This document shows, piece by piece, positions 39,873 through 47,126 of a stretch of 47,126 bases of DNA. The notes below the pieces were generated by a model. It did no database searches and had not been told where the DNA came from. It worked only from the letters and a program-made list of their open reading frames with translations. Source of the DNA: Parcubacteria group bacterium GW2011_GWA2_48_9 (lineage in GTDB: Bacteria > Patescibacteriota > Patescibacteriia > UBA10025); contig LCPQ01000005.1 in assembly GCA_001003705.1 (NCBI GenBank), positions 1 through 47,126 of the forward strand, written 5' to 3'. How positions within the stretch are numbered: the stretch's first letter is position 1; every line of letters begins with the position of its first letter. Position numbers and translations under genes: made by a program.

Positions 39873-40543
39873 CGACAGAAGGAAGCATGGGTCATGAAGG
39901 CCCGCCAGATATGAAACGAGTTGTTATTATACCACCGCCGGAAGTTCCGGAGGGCGGAAAAGAATATCACTCACCCGAGGGAGCCCAAACAGAGAAGCAT
40001 CGGATAGACAATGCTGCAGGTTTGCCAATTTACGAACTGAATCGGCATTTCAGAGACGCGAACAGAAAGGAAGTCGCAAGCAGCAGCCAGCAATCTCACT
40101 CGTACGATCCTGATAACAGAAGGACTGAATCAATCACGCAAACACTCAAGGATCACCCGAAAGGAGTGAGTCAGACGAGGGAAACGAGCATATATAACGG
40201 CAATGAACGTGATCCAGCGCTAATTCGCGGAGAGATCGAAGCCGGACCTGACCAGGGCCACAAGTATGAGAAGCGCATTCGCAAAGCTGCCGTGACTCGG
40301 GATGGGCAAACTCTAGGCACGCTAGAAATGGAAACGACCGACTTTATCGCTCAAGGCAACAATCCAGGAAAACCTCGAGAGGGAGATCAGGCAACATGTG
40401 TGAAATATATAGATGCAGGCGGCAACTTTTTGGGTCATCGAGGGGTCAATGAAAAAGGTGAATCATATACTTGGCAAGCAAAACCCGATGTACCTCTGCC
40501 TCCTGAAGGTGAGTGGGAGAAGCTGGCAGGAATAGCAGCTTAA
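39869..40543 (+). CDS. Hydrophilic protein, unknown
   Basis: A 224-residue soluble protein, rich in Glu, Gln, Gly, Pro and Arg, with no signal or membrane helix. The first ~110 residues look disordered (PPPEVPEGGKEYHSPEGAQ); the rest (about 115-224) may form beta strands (KYEKRIRKAAVTRDGQTLG, TCVKYIDAGGNFLGHRG). No family recognised. It overlaps the upstream small frame by 4 nt and is followed by a strong terminator, so it is the last gene of the three-gene unit. Confidence 0.6.
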   Translation: MTTEGSMGHEGPPDMKRVVIIPPPEVPEGGKEYHSPEGAQTEKHRIDNAAGLPIYELNRHFRDANRKEVASSSQQSHSYDPDNRRTESITQTLKDHPKGVSQTRETSIYNGNERDPALIRGEIEAGPDQGHKYEKRIRKAAVTRDGQTLGTLEMETTDFIAQGNNPGKPREGDQATCVKYIDAGGNFLGHRGVNEKGESYTWQAKPDVPLPPEGEWEKLAGIAA

Positions 40544-40560
40544 AAGTTTACATAAACAAA

Positions 40561-40591
40561 ACCCCCACACCAATCCGATTGGTGTGGGGGT
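40561..40591. terminator. Strong bidirectional terminator
   Basis: ACCCCCACACCAAT (40561-40574) and ATTGGTGTGGGGGT (40578-40591) form a perfect 14-bp stem with a 3-nt loop. T-rich sequence follows on both strands. It separates the unknown three-gene unit from the convergent pilus operon. Confidence 0.92.
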
Positions 40592-40606
40592 TTGATATTT
40601 CAACGA

Positions 40607-41071
40607 TTATCGTGTCACTTCAATTGGTGATTGTTCCGCGTCGCATGAGCCGATGGTGATGCGGCCGGTCGTCTGGTTCTCGTCCACGTAATATCGACTG
40701 TCAGCGGCACTTCCGCCCTGCGGATCCGCCGGGATCGCCTGGAGGTAGTCTGACACCAATGTACCTGTCAGGTTTGCTCCACATACAACTGCAACAGTTT
40801 GTCCAGTGCACGTAGCAGGACACGCGACGCCGGTACCCACTATTTGAACTGTCGCATCATCATTATCGATCACTGCCGGAAATGCACCATCAAAATCAAC
40901 TGCGTACTGGTGGATCCCGTTCAATAACGCATTTACATCATTCCACCGCTGGGCATCACGCGCTTGCCCAAGCTGTCTGCCGGGATTCACCGCGATGATG
41001 ACGATGCCAGCCAAGATGGCGATGATACCAATGACGACCAGCAATTCGATGAGCGTAAACCCTTTTTTCAT
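40607..41071 (-). CDS. Type IV pilin/pseudopilin (major-type)
   Basis: A 154-residue prepilin with short leader MKKG, cleavage site G/FTLIELLVV and the invariant Glu5 of the mature protein. The hydrophobic alpha1-N helix is followed by a VNPGRQLGQARDAQRWND segment, common in Patescibacteria pilins. Four later cysteines (ACPATC, VVCG, SCDAE) may form disulfides. It is the last gene of the operon and the simplest pilin in it, so it may be the main fibre subunit. Confidence 0.88.
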   Translation of the reverse strand: MKKGFTLIELLVVIGIIAILAGIVIIAVNPGRQLGQARDAQRWNDVNALLNGIHQYAVDFDGAFPAVIDNDDATVQIVGTGVACPATCTGQTVAVVCGANLTGTLVSDYLQAIPADPQGGSAADSRYYVDENQTTGRITIGSCDAEQSPIEVTR

Positions 41072-41084
41072 AGGTTGTTTCTCG

Positions 41085-42140
41085 TTAGTTATGTTTTAAC
41101 AGGTTAAGCATTGTGTGAGGTGAGTGTGAATCCAATCCTCGCATAGCGAGTCCCAGTACGGTTGCATAGAGCAACGGTGTGTCCGGTTTATCAGTAGCCT
41201 CAATTTCTCGCCAGGGGTTCCCTATCTCGATCGGGAGTTTTATCTCACTAGCCAGAGCATCTTGTATTCCCGGCATTAGTGAGGAACCTCCGCACAAAAT
41301 CACTTTTGTAACTTTTTTACCTACCTTTTTCTCCGTAAACACTGCTGCTTTTCGTATATCATGCGCTATCGTCGTGAGTAGCGGCATCACTGCATTCTGA
41401 ATCTGTTTCAGCGTCAAGCCATTTTTAATCCTTTTCACTTCAGCTTCTTGTACTGGGAGGTTCAATGCTTTTGCTGTAGCTTCTGTAAAGTGATTTCCCG
41501 CGACAGGGACGGAATAGGTAAACCAAATCCCCGTTTGGTCCGTAATGGAAATTGTCGAAGTTCGTGCGCCGATATCTATGAGTGCGACTAACTCATCATG
41601 ATTATACCACGAAACAAGCGATTTTACCAGCGCTTGAGCTTCAAGCGTGGCAGTCTGAAGCGCAAATCCAGCGTGAGCAATAACTTCAATATAATCAGTG
41701 ATCAGTTTTTCTGGCGCGGCAGCATACGCAACCATCTGACTCCCCTTGTGCTCTCCCTGGAGGGTAAAATCCCAGTAGGCACTCGAGGTGTCGAACGGAA
41801 CCACTTTTTCAGCTTCATAAGGAATAGCCTCCTCTATCTCTTTTTCGGTAAAACGTTTCGGGAATGTAAAGGTATACCGTATAGTTCTCGATTCCGGCAA
41901 GGCGATGGCTATTCGCCTCGTCGTGAGTGGCGCCGACAAATGTTTTTCTGCCAGTATGCGGATTGCTTCAGCTAATCTTGTATCATTAAGGATAGTCCCG
42001 TCTTCGACTATTCCGGGGGCTAATTCCCTATAGCCAACACTGATGAGCTCGAAGCGTTTTCCAGCCTTTTTGAGTTCAACTATTTTAACCGACCTATCAG
42101 AAATATCCAGTCCGCAGGCATGTGAGTGAAAAATATCCAT
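41085..42140 (-). CDS. pilM: Type IV pilus assembly protein PilM
   Basis: A 351-residue actin/FtsA-like ATPase that couples cytoplasmic pilus parts to the inner-membrane platform. Motifs are CGLDISDRSVKIVEL (about 9-23), a VALIDIGARTSTISI phosphate-binding loop near 185 and ILCGGSSLMPGI near 280. I chose ATG 42140 over the TTG at 42167, because it avoids overlap with the upstream pilin gene and places the GLDIS motif at the usual distance. PilN and PilO are not in the window. Confidence 0.92.
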   Translation of the reverse strand: MDIFHSHACGLDISDRSVKIVELKKAGKRFELISVGYRELAPGIVEDGTILNDTRLAEAIRILAEKHLSAPLTTRRIAIALPESRTIRYTFTFPKRFTEKEIEEAIPYEAEKVVPFDTSSAYWDFTLQGEHKGSQMVAYAAAPEKLITDYIEVIAHAGFALQTATLEAQALVKSLVSWYNHDELVALIDIGARTSTISITDQTGIWFTYSVPVAGNHFTEATAKALNLPVQEAEVKRIKNGLTLKQIQNAVMPLLTTIAHDIRKAAVFTEKKVGKKVTKVILCGGSSLMPGIQDALASEIKLPIEIGNPWREIEATDKPDTPLLYATVLGLAMRGLDSHSPHTMLNLLKHN

Positions 42141-42154
42141 GTGGGTCGTTACTA

Positions 42155-42523
42155 TTACTCTCTCCAAGAATCAAACGAAAATCCGCTTGCCAAGTCGACA
42201 TCCACTGTTATGTGGCGCGTCGAGGAGTCGACTGTCGCTTCCGATGTCAGTTCTCTCTGAGTTCCATTCGCCAGTACGGTAATCGTACAGGATCCATCTA
42301 TTGCGTTCAAACTTCCTCCCGTGTAGTTCATATCTTGTCTGAGTCGAAGTAAGCCTTCTTCAAGACAGGTGTTAGCGAGTGCGAACGAACTCATCCCATC
42401 CTCGAGCGTGACAGATGTCCTACCAGTGTCTATCGACAGCAAATTTGCGCTCATGGCAACTACAAGTGTAGCTGCGAGGATGATCAGCATAGAAGTAAGC
42501 GCTATGTAACCGTTTGGTTTCAT
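42155..42523 (-). CDS. PilX-like minor pilin
   Basis: A 122-residue protein with a short basic N terminus (MKPNGYIALTSM), one membrane helix (about 9-30) and a small exported beta-rich domain with a single cysteine pair (NTCLEEG, GSCTITV). The TLIE-type cleavage motif is absent; the GYIALTS start resembles PilX-type minor pilins. Its ATG overlaps the upstream pilin stop by 4 nt. Confidence 0.72.
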   Translation of the reverse strand: MKPNGYIALTSMLIILAATLVVAMSANLLSIDTGRTSVTLEDGMSSFALANTCLEEGLLRLRQDMNYTGGSLNAIDGSCTITVLANGTQRELTSEATVDSSTRHITVDVDLASGFSFDSWRE

Positions 42524-43071
42524 AATGAGATGGATCGATCGCGGAGCTCCACCGCAGTTGTTAACGTGATAGATGCATCATATTCATTTCTGCTCTCTGG
42601 ATTGATGCGCTCTAGCGTGAGCGTAATTCCAAGATTTTCTGATTTACCCGATGCAAGCCCGTAGTCATGGAGTGTAAGGTTAGTGATAGTTACCAAGTTA
42701 GAACTGATGGCGACTGCTGGTCCAGTGCCTATCTGGAGACGGAGTGTGCCATTGTTTACATCGACGATTGTCGGGTCGTCAGTGGCATCTCGAATATCCA
42801 AAGATACTGATTGTCCAGCATTGCCCGGATCAGCAAGGTTCGAATTAAGAAGTGATGAAACATCGACAGACCGTGCGGAACGAATGACTCGCGTAAGGTG
42901 TCCCATGATTAGCTTACCATTCATTTCTACTTCCTGGATGGACTGTGATTTTGTTTTGCTGTTTATAATATTCCAAGAAAAGGTGGACGCTGCGATCAGA
43001 AGCCCTGAAACTAACGCAATATAGAGCAGTATTTCAATTAACGTAAATCCATTGTTAGTTCTATGTTTCAT
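42520..43071 (-). CDS. PilW/GspJ-like minor pilin
   Basis: A 183-residue prepilin with cleavage site in NNGFTLIEILLYIALVSG and Glu5. The exported domain is mainly beta (SLDIRDATDDPTIVDVNNG, LRLQIGTGPAVAISS). It overlaps the large minor-pilin gene by 11 nt upstream and the PilX-like gene by 4 nt downstream. Confidence 0.85.
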   Translation of the reverse strand: MKHRTNNGFTLIEILLYIALVSGLLIAASTFSWNIINSKTKSQSIQEVEMNGKLIMGHLTRVIRSARSVDVSSLLNSNLADPGNAGQSVSLDIRDATDDPTIVDVNNGTLRLQIGTGPAVAISSNLVTITNLTLHDYGLASGKSENLGITLTLERINPESRNEYDASITLTTAVELRDRSISL

Positions 43072-44971
43072 AGTTAACCATTACGTCATCTATTCTTGGT
43101 GTGGCTGTCCCGTTACCAGTAAAAAAAGCGCGCCACTGGATCCATTGGGTTCCAGAGGATCCCGGATCAATCAGGATGAGGCCAGGAGATGTTGTAAAGC
43201 GTGTTCCTGAAGTTCCATCAGATCCTACCCATGTGGCAGATGACAAGTTTGCTTGAGTGTCGGCAGTTCGTATTTGGAAATCGAGCGTGGTGTTTATTGG
43301 AACGACAGCGTTCCAAGCAATATAGTTGAAAATTGTTGCAGTGGAGTTGGTATCAAGTGCTTGTGAATCGAACGTTCCTGACGTCACGTATGATGAGCCA
43401 ATACTTGAGAGGTATTCCACTCTGACAGTGTCCAGACGTACCTGGGCGGTGCCATTGGAAACGAGAAATGCGCGGAAAAGTATTTGACGGTTCACCGTTG
43501 AAAAGGAAGTAATACTACTATTGATTGTTGAAGCCGTATTGTATTGTGTTGCTCCAGCAGCTGCCCATGCACTGCCATTCCACCACTGCCAGGTAGTGCC
43601 GTTATTATTTGAAAGTTGGTAGTAGATTTCTCCGCCCAGATCCTTTTGGGCCGTTTCCACGAATCCAGTCCATTGGAGCAAGTTTGCATCGACGTGCGAA
43701 GCTATGGGTTGAATCGTCGGTCCGCTTATATTGTACGTTTGACTCGCCTTTTCCCAATAGGCTGATGCGTTGTCGAAGCTGATGTCGAATCTCCCTGTTT
43801 GTGCTGCAGGCGTTTCAACCCATGTGGCAAGCTTCAGATAATACGTGCCCTGCAATGCAATGAGTGGCGTGACATCGATCGACTGGGTGCTCCAGGCTGT
43901 TGTTCCGGTGATAGGGCCGGATGACCATATCTCCGTTCCCTGTATTGGTTCGCCTGGTACGGTATCGAGAAAAGCAAAAACTTCCAGAATGATGGGTGTG
44001 TTATTAAAGTCCGATACTCTCCAGTCAAATATTACGTTTCCCGACGTGGCGTTATTAGCAGTTACAGCGAACGATTGTAGAAAAAAACCTCCTACCTCAT
44101 CGCTGTTGCCCTGGGGAATGCGTATTCGCGCATACGCTCCAGGATTGCCCCCGGATGTTTGTCGTGAACCCACTACGTTCACTTCACCAGAGTTTTGGTT
44201 CCAGTCCTGGTAGGCCCATGGGTTCAGTGTCGTGTTGAAACCAGGATTGATCGTACCGCCAGTCTGGCTTATTGCGATACTTTTTAGTTGCGCGTAAGAG
44301 GTGATCACCTCTACAAGGGCGGGGTTGTAAGAGTACTCGGCAGGCGTATCAAAATTCCAGCTTCTCGATGCCGTCGTAATTCCTGGCGCAAGTTCAACGG
44401 CGCCACCACCGGTTCCGTTCACTGACGTGTTTGATACAGTTCCTTGGTTGAAGTCGGCCTGGGTGGTCTGTTCCCAATTCTTACTGCGCCAATTCGTGAG
44501 ATACATTTCTGATACGGCATTACCCGATCGCGAGGGTGTTATTTCCCAGGTAGTCTGGACAGTAATATGCTTCGTATCAATATCATCTGTCCCTCCCGTA
44601 TCCACGATGTCGTCATTGCCATCTCTCTCGACGCTTTCGACTATCACACGCCGCGAATAAGCCGCGTCTAGCGTATCACTAGCTCCTGCAAATTCCCACT
44701 GTCCGCTAACGTTAGTCACGCCATGCGTGCCATTGGTGAGGTACTGCCATCCCCGGTTTCTGATGGACGTCACGGCCTCAAATGCCTGTTGGTTATACCA
44801 ATTTGCCATGCTGTATTCCTTGCCACGCTGGGTTGCTTGGACGGCGTCGACGACAACGAATGTAATGCCTGACGCCGCAATAACGAAGATTGCCATTGCA
44901 ACTAAAAGTTCGATCAGCGAAAGGCCTGATTGGTCGTTTTTAATTTGTCTGGTCAACTGTGCCGTGTGCAT
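43061..44971 (-). CDS. Very large minor pilin, probable tip adhesin
   Basis: A 636-residue prepilin. The N terminus has the cleavage motif SGLSLIELLVAMAIFVIAASG, somewhat weakly basic before it. The PilV-like first domain (about 20-150) is followed by about 480 residues of Gly/Thr/Asn/Ser-rich beta structure. This seems to hold several jelly-roll-like units: a VFDWRVSDFNNTPIILEVF-type carbohydrate-binding-like unit near 330, and repeats with Trp in GTTWQWWNGSAW and GTQWIQWRAFF. Size and place among minor pilins fit an adhesin at the pilus tip, as in PilY1-less systems (inference). Confidence 0.8.
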   Translation of the reverse strand: MHTAQLTRQIKNDQSGLSLIELLVAMAIFVIAASGITFVVVDAVQATQRGKEYSMANWYNQQAFEAVTSIRNRGWQYLTNGTHGVTNVSGQWEFAGASDTLDAAYSRRVIVESVERDGNDDIVDTGGTDDIDTKHITVQTTWEITPSRSGNAVSEMYLTNWRSKNWEQTTQADFNQGTVSNTSVNGTGGGAVELAPGITTASRSWNFDTPAEYSYNPALVEVITSYAQLKSIAISQTGGTINPGFNTTLNPWAYQDWNQNSGEVNVVGSRQTSGGNPGAYARIRIPQGNSDEVGGFFLQSFAVTANNATSGNVIFDWRVSDFNNTPIILEVFAFLDTVPGEPIQGTEIWSSGPITGTTAWSTQSIDVTPLIALQGTYYLKLATWVETPAAQTGRFDISFDNASAYWEKASQTYNISGPTIQPIASHVDANLLQWTGFVETAQKDLGGEIYYQLSNNNGTTWQWWNGSAWAAAGATQYNTASTINSSITSFSTVNRQILFRAFLVSNGTAQVRLDTVRVEYLSSIGSSYVTSGTFDSQALDTNSTATIFNYIAWNAVVPINTTLDFQIRTADTQANLSSATWVGSDGTSGTRFTTSPGLILIDPGSSGTQWIQWRAFFTGNGTATPRIDDVMVNYET

Positions 44972-45404
44972 TGATCGCTAGGGCGTGAGTCGTAGAATTT
45001 GATGAAATCGTAATCGTACCGGTAACATCGGGTATGCCGGTAACCTGTGTGTAGACGATGTTACCGCCGAATGAAGAGTTGAGTTGAAGTGAAGGGGGCA
45101 GCGGTGTAACAAAATTGTTCAGATTCTCTGCGGTGTAACTTGTTCCCTGAAATACAACAAATTGTTGCGATTCGATATGTACGCCATGCGCGGCGTCATT
45201 GGTGCCGACCATAGCACTCAGTTGAGCAGCTCGCAGGGCACTGAGTATTTCTGCAGTGGTCGAGTCGAGCAGCGATTGCACATGAAAAGTTTGATAAAAA
45301 GGCATTGCAAGCACTCCCAAAAGACCGAAAATGCCAATAACAAGGAGCACTTCCATGAAGGTAAAGCCATTTGGTTGATTTGACTTTGTTGTATGCCTCC
45401 TCAT
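44940..45404 (-). CDS. GspH-like minor pilin
   Basis: A 154-residue prepilin with cleavage motif NGFTFMEVLLVIGIFGLLG and Glu5; residue 3 is Phe rather than Leu. The exported part has the ALRAAQLSAMVGTNDAAHGV helix-loop typical of GspH/FimT proteins, then beta strands. Its start lies within the 3' end of the pilC reading frame, and it overlaps the large minor pilin gene by 32 nt. Confidence 0.85.
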   Translation of the reverse strand: MRRHTTKSNQPNGFTFMEVLLVIGIFGLLGVLAMPFYQTFHVQSLLDSTTAEILSALRAAQLSAMVGTNDAAHGVHIESQQFVVFQGTSYTAENLNNFVTPLPPSLQLNSSFGGNIVYTQVTGIPDVTGTITISSNSTTHALAINAHGTVDQTN

Positions 45405-46572
45405 AGACGCCCAAACCTCCCACTATCAAACCTATGACGATCAGGAGAATCGGTTCAATAACCGTCGTAAGATTTTTTGTCGTCGCATCTACCTCATTCT
45501 CGTAGAAATCGGTCAAATAGCCCAGCGTCTCCCCAAGTTTCCCGGTTCTTTCTCCTACGCCTATCATACGTGAGACCACTTTTGGAAAATATTTTTCATG
45601 TTCGGCAAGTGAAGTGCCCAGCAATGTCCCTTTCTCAATGTTACCCCGTACCTTTACAATGATATCCTCGTAGACTTGATTGTTTAGTGTGTCCTGGGTG
45701 ATCGCGAGACTCTCGACTATCGGCAGGCCGCTCCGAAGAAGCGTCCCCAATGTTCTAGTAAACCGCGTGATCGTAATTTTGAGTATTAGCTGCCGTAGTA
45801 GCGGGGCTTTGAGTACCAGCATATCCAGAAATTTTTTCACCGGGGCTAATCGTGCGAACACTCTCATGCCTATGACAGCCATGACGAGTAACACAATAAT
45901 CCATACTGCCCAGGATGCGAGAAACGACGCCATCGCGAGAAATATTTTTGTGAATATCGGTAATTCGACGTTGAGCCCGTAGAATAGATCCACGAGTTTA
46001 GGCAGGACAAAAATTGATAGCGCCCCGCCGAGCAGGACGGTGGCGGCGAGAATGATACCGGGATACAGCATTGCGGTGCGTACTTTTTGGCGCAGTTCAT
46101 AGTCCTTCTCTAACTGTATGGAAAGGTAGTCTAAATTTGCGTCGAGTGTTCCAGACGATTCCCCGACTCTTACCATGCTGACGAAGAGTCCGCCAAAAGT
46201 TCTTCGATGCTGCTCGAGACTGTTAGCTAATGATTTACCATTTCGCACGTTTTCGAGGATCTGACCGAGTATTATTTTTAAGGATTCGTTGGATGTTTGT
46301 TCGACGGTAATCTGTAGGCTCTCGATAAGTGGTATTCCCGATTTGATCATAATTGCCAGGTGGCGTGCGAATAGCACCTTGTCTATCACAGAAATGCCCC
46401 CCACATTAATGGCAGTCATGCGTTCTTTTAACGTGAATGACTCAGGCTCTGCAGACATAAGCAGGAGGCCCTCGGTATTCATATTTCTGCCGAGGTCCTG
46501 TTTATTTTCAGCGTAACGCGTGCCTTTGATAATGCGCCCCTCGCGCGTAGAGGCGACGAATCGAAATTTCAT
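45196..46572 (-). CDS. pilC: Type IV pilus inner-membrane platform protein PilC, with unusual read-through end
   Basis: A 458-residue frame. Two GspF domains are clear: residues ~55-180 (FARHLAIMIKSGIPLIESL) and ~260-385 (FTRTLGTLLRSGLPIVESL), with membrane helices at about 168-190, 215-235 and 370-388. PilC normally ends just after the last helix, at about 400 residues. Here the frame runs 209 nt into the next gene, adding a Cys/His/Ser-rich tail that looks like out-of-frame translation. In another frame, near 45405, a TGA overlaps the next ATG. A small indel near the end of the gene, or loss of a stop, is likely. Confidence 0.92.
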   Translation of the reverse strand: MKFRFVASTREGRIIKGTRYAENKQDLGRNMNTEGLLLMSAEPESFTLKERMTAINVGGISVIDKVLFARHLAIMIKSGIPLIESLQITVEQTSNESLKIILGQILENVRNGKSLANSLEQHRRTFGGLFVSMVRVGESSGTLDANLDYLSIQLEKDYELRQKVRTAMLYPGIILAATVLLGGALSIFVLPKLVDLFYGLNVELPIFTKIFLAMASFLASWAVWIIVLLVMAVIGMRVFARLAPVKKFLDMLVLKAPLLRQLILKITITRFTRTLGTLLRSGLPIVESLAITQDTLNNQVYEDIIVKVRGNIEKGTLLGTSLAEHEKYFPKVVSRMIGVGERTGKLGETLGYLTDFYENEVDATTKNLTTVIEPILLIVIGLIVGGLGVYEEAYNKVKSTKWLYLHGSAPCYWHFRSFGSACNAFLSNFSCAIAARLDHCRNTQCPASCSTECYGRHQ

Positions 46573-46598
46573 ATGTTCCTAGGTAGTAAGGGAATACA

Positions 46599-47126
46599 TT
46601 ATTCCCGCGTGACTCGGAGAACCTCCTCGAGGGTGGTTGTGCCCTGGATGACTTTTTGAATTCCGTCATCGAACATTGTGGTCATCTCTTGAGCAATTGC
46701 CTTTTTACGAATTTCCTCGCTGTTTGATCGTTGCATGATAAGTTTTCGTACTTCTTCGGTTATTTCCAACACTTCGAAGATGCCAATACGTCCTTCATAG
46801 CCGGTGCCATGACAAAGTTCACATCCTTTCCCTCGGTATAACCGGAGCTTTTCCTTGTCCAGACCGCTTTTTTCCATTTTGTACTGCCCGATAGTTTCCT
46901 CTAACTGACTTTTTTCTACAGTTGAAGGAGTGTAACTTTCTACGCATGCCTGATGAATTTTTCTTACGAGCCGTTGTCCGATCGCTATATTAACGGTGGA
47001 TGAAATAAGAAAGGGCTCGACCCCCATATCTAAGAGACGTGGAAGCGTGGTTGTCGCATCGTTAGTGTGCAACGTCGAGAGTACCACGTGGCCGGTCATG
47101 GCTGCATTAATTGCAATGCCCGCCGT
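46599..47126 (-). CDS. pilB: Type IV pilus extension ATPase PilB, C-terminal part (cut by window end)
   Basis: The last 175 residues of a GspE/PilB ATPase. The visible part starts with [19 protein letters not shown], the Asp/His-box region, followed by the RLVRKIHQ segment. The zinc site is incomplete: the second pair CELC is present, but the first pair is reduced to a single cysteine (ACVES). The final segment with [28 protein letters not shown] is canonical. Walker A and B lie outside the window. pilC follows after 26 bp. Confidence 0.93.
   Translation of the reverse strand, partial: TAGIAINAAMTGHVVLSTLHTNDATTTLPRLLDMGVEPFLISSTVNIAIGQRLVRKIHQACVESYTPSTVEKSQLEETIGQYKMEKSGLDKEKLRLYRGKGCELCHGTGYEGRIGIFEVLEITEEVRKLIMQRSNSEEIRKKAIAQEMTTMFDDGIQKVIQGTTTLEEVLRVTRE

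Noticed and set aside
1-47126. CRISPR array, insertion sequence or prophage
   Set aside because: No regularly spaced repeats, transposase or phage structural genes were seen on either strand.

Overview
The window looks like a chromosomal segment of a Candidate Phyla Radiation (Patescibacteria) bacterium. This is an inference from several things: a complete-looking type IV pilus operon, compact short genes, lone copies of universal genes (tig, nusA, rnhB, rpsO, pnp), many small membrane-anchored proteins of unknown function, use of TGA as a stop, and few Shine-Dalgarno sequences. No rRNA, CRISPR array, insertion sequence or prophage is visible.

Left part (1-9.6 kb): the end of an MgtA-type P-type ATPase is followed by a DUF4342 protein, a MacB-like permease/ATPase pair and a small frameshifted membrane-anchored protein. 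A DNA glycosylase then faces a four-gene minus-strand operon (metallophosphoesterase, inositol-phosphatase family, stand-alone riboflavin kinase, family 4 uracil-DNA glycosylase). Next come tig, nfo and a YdcF-like gene, again as a minus-strand operon with its own promoter. This part is rich in DNA base repair.

Centre (9.6-24.5 kb, all minus strand): a probable long operon runs nusA, hppA, three tandem PlsC acyltransferases, a PaaK-like adenylate-forming enzyme and a patatin-like hydrolase. It joins a proton-pumping pyrophosphatase to a lipid acyl-transfer module. The pyrophosphatase lacks a conserved catalytic segment. Upstream are rnhB, a methyltransferase and yraN, then a 526-bp gap that holds a strong promoter and a heavily base-paired RNA of about 360 nt. 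Beyond that is rpsO, an NYN-domain gene, pnp and a small kinase, with structured leaders before rpsO and pnp.

Accessory part (24.6-40.6 kb): a Xer-type recombinase, tRNA-Arg(TCT), tRNA-His(GTG) with a broken copy beside it that is split by a GC-rich palindrome, and a series of membrane-anchored, often Cys-rich proteins of unknown function. Also here are an RRM protein, a CPBP-family membrane protein, an outer-membrane-like beta protein with an atypically strong Shine-Dalgarno, a GT-C glycosyltransferase, a thioredoxin-like protein, a BtuF-like protein and an unknown three-gene operon. Several genes have a -10 box about 6-8 nt before the ATG, so they are probably leaderless.

Right part (40.6-47.1 kb, minus strand): a type IV pilus operon, pilB (cut by the window edge), pilC, four minor pilins including one of 636 residues, pilM and a major-type pilin. 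It ends at a bidirectional terminator.
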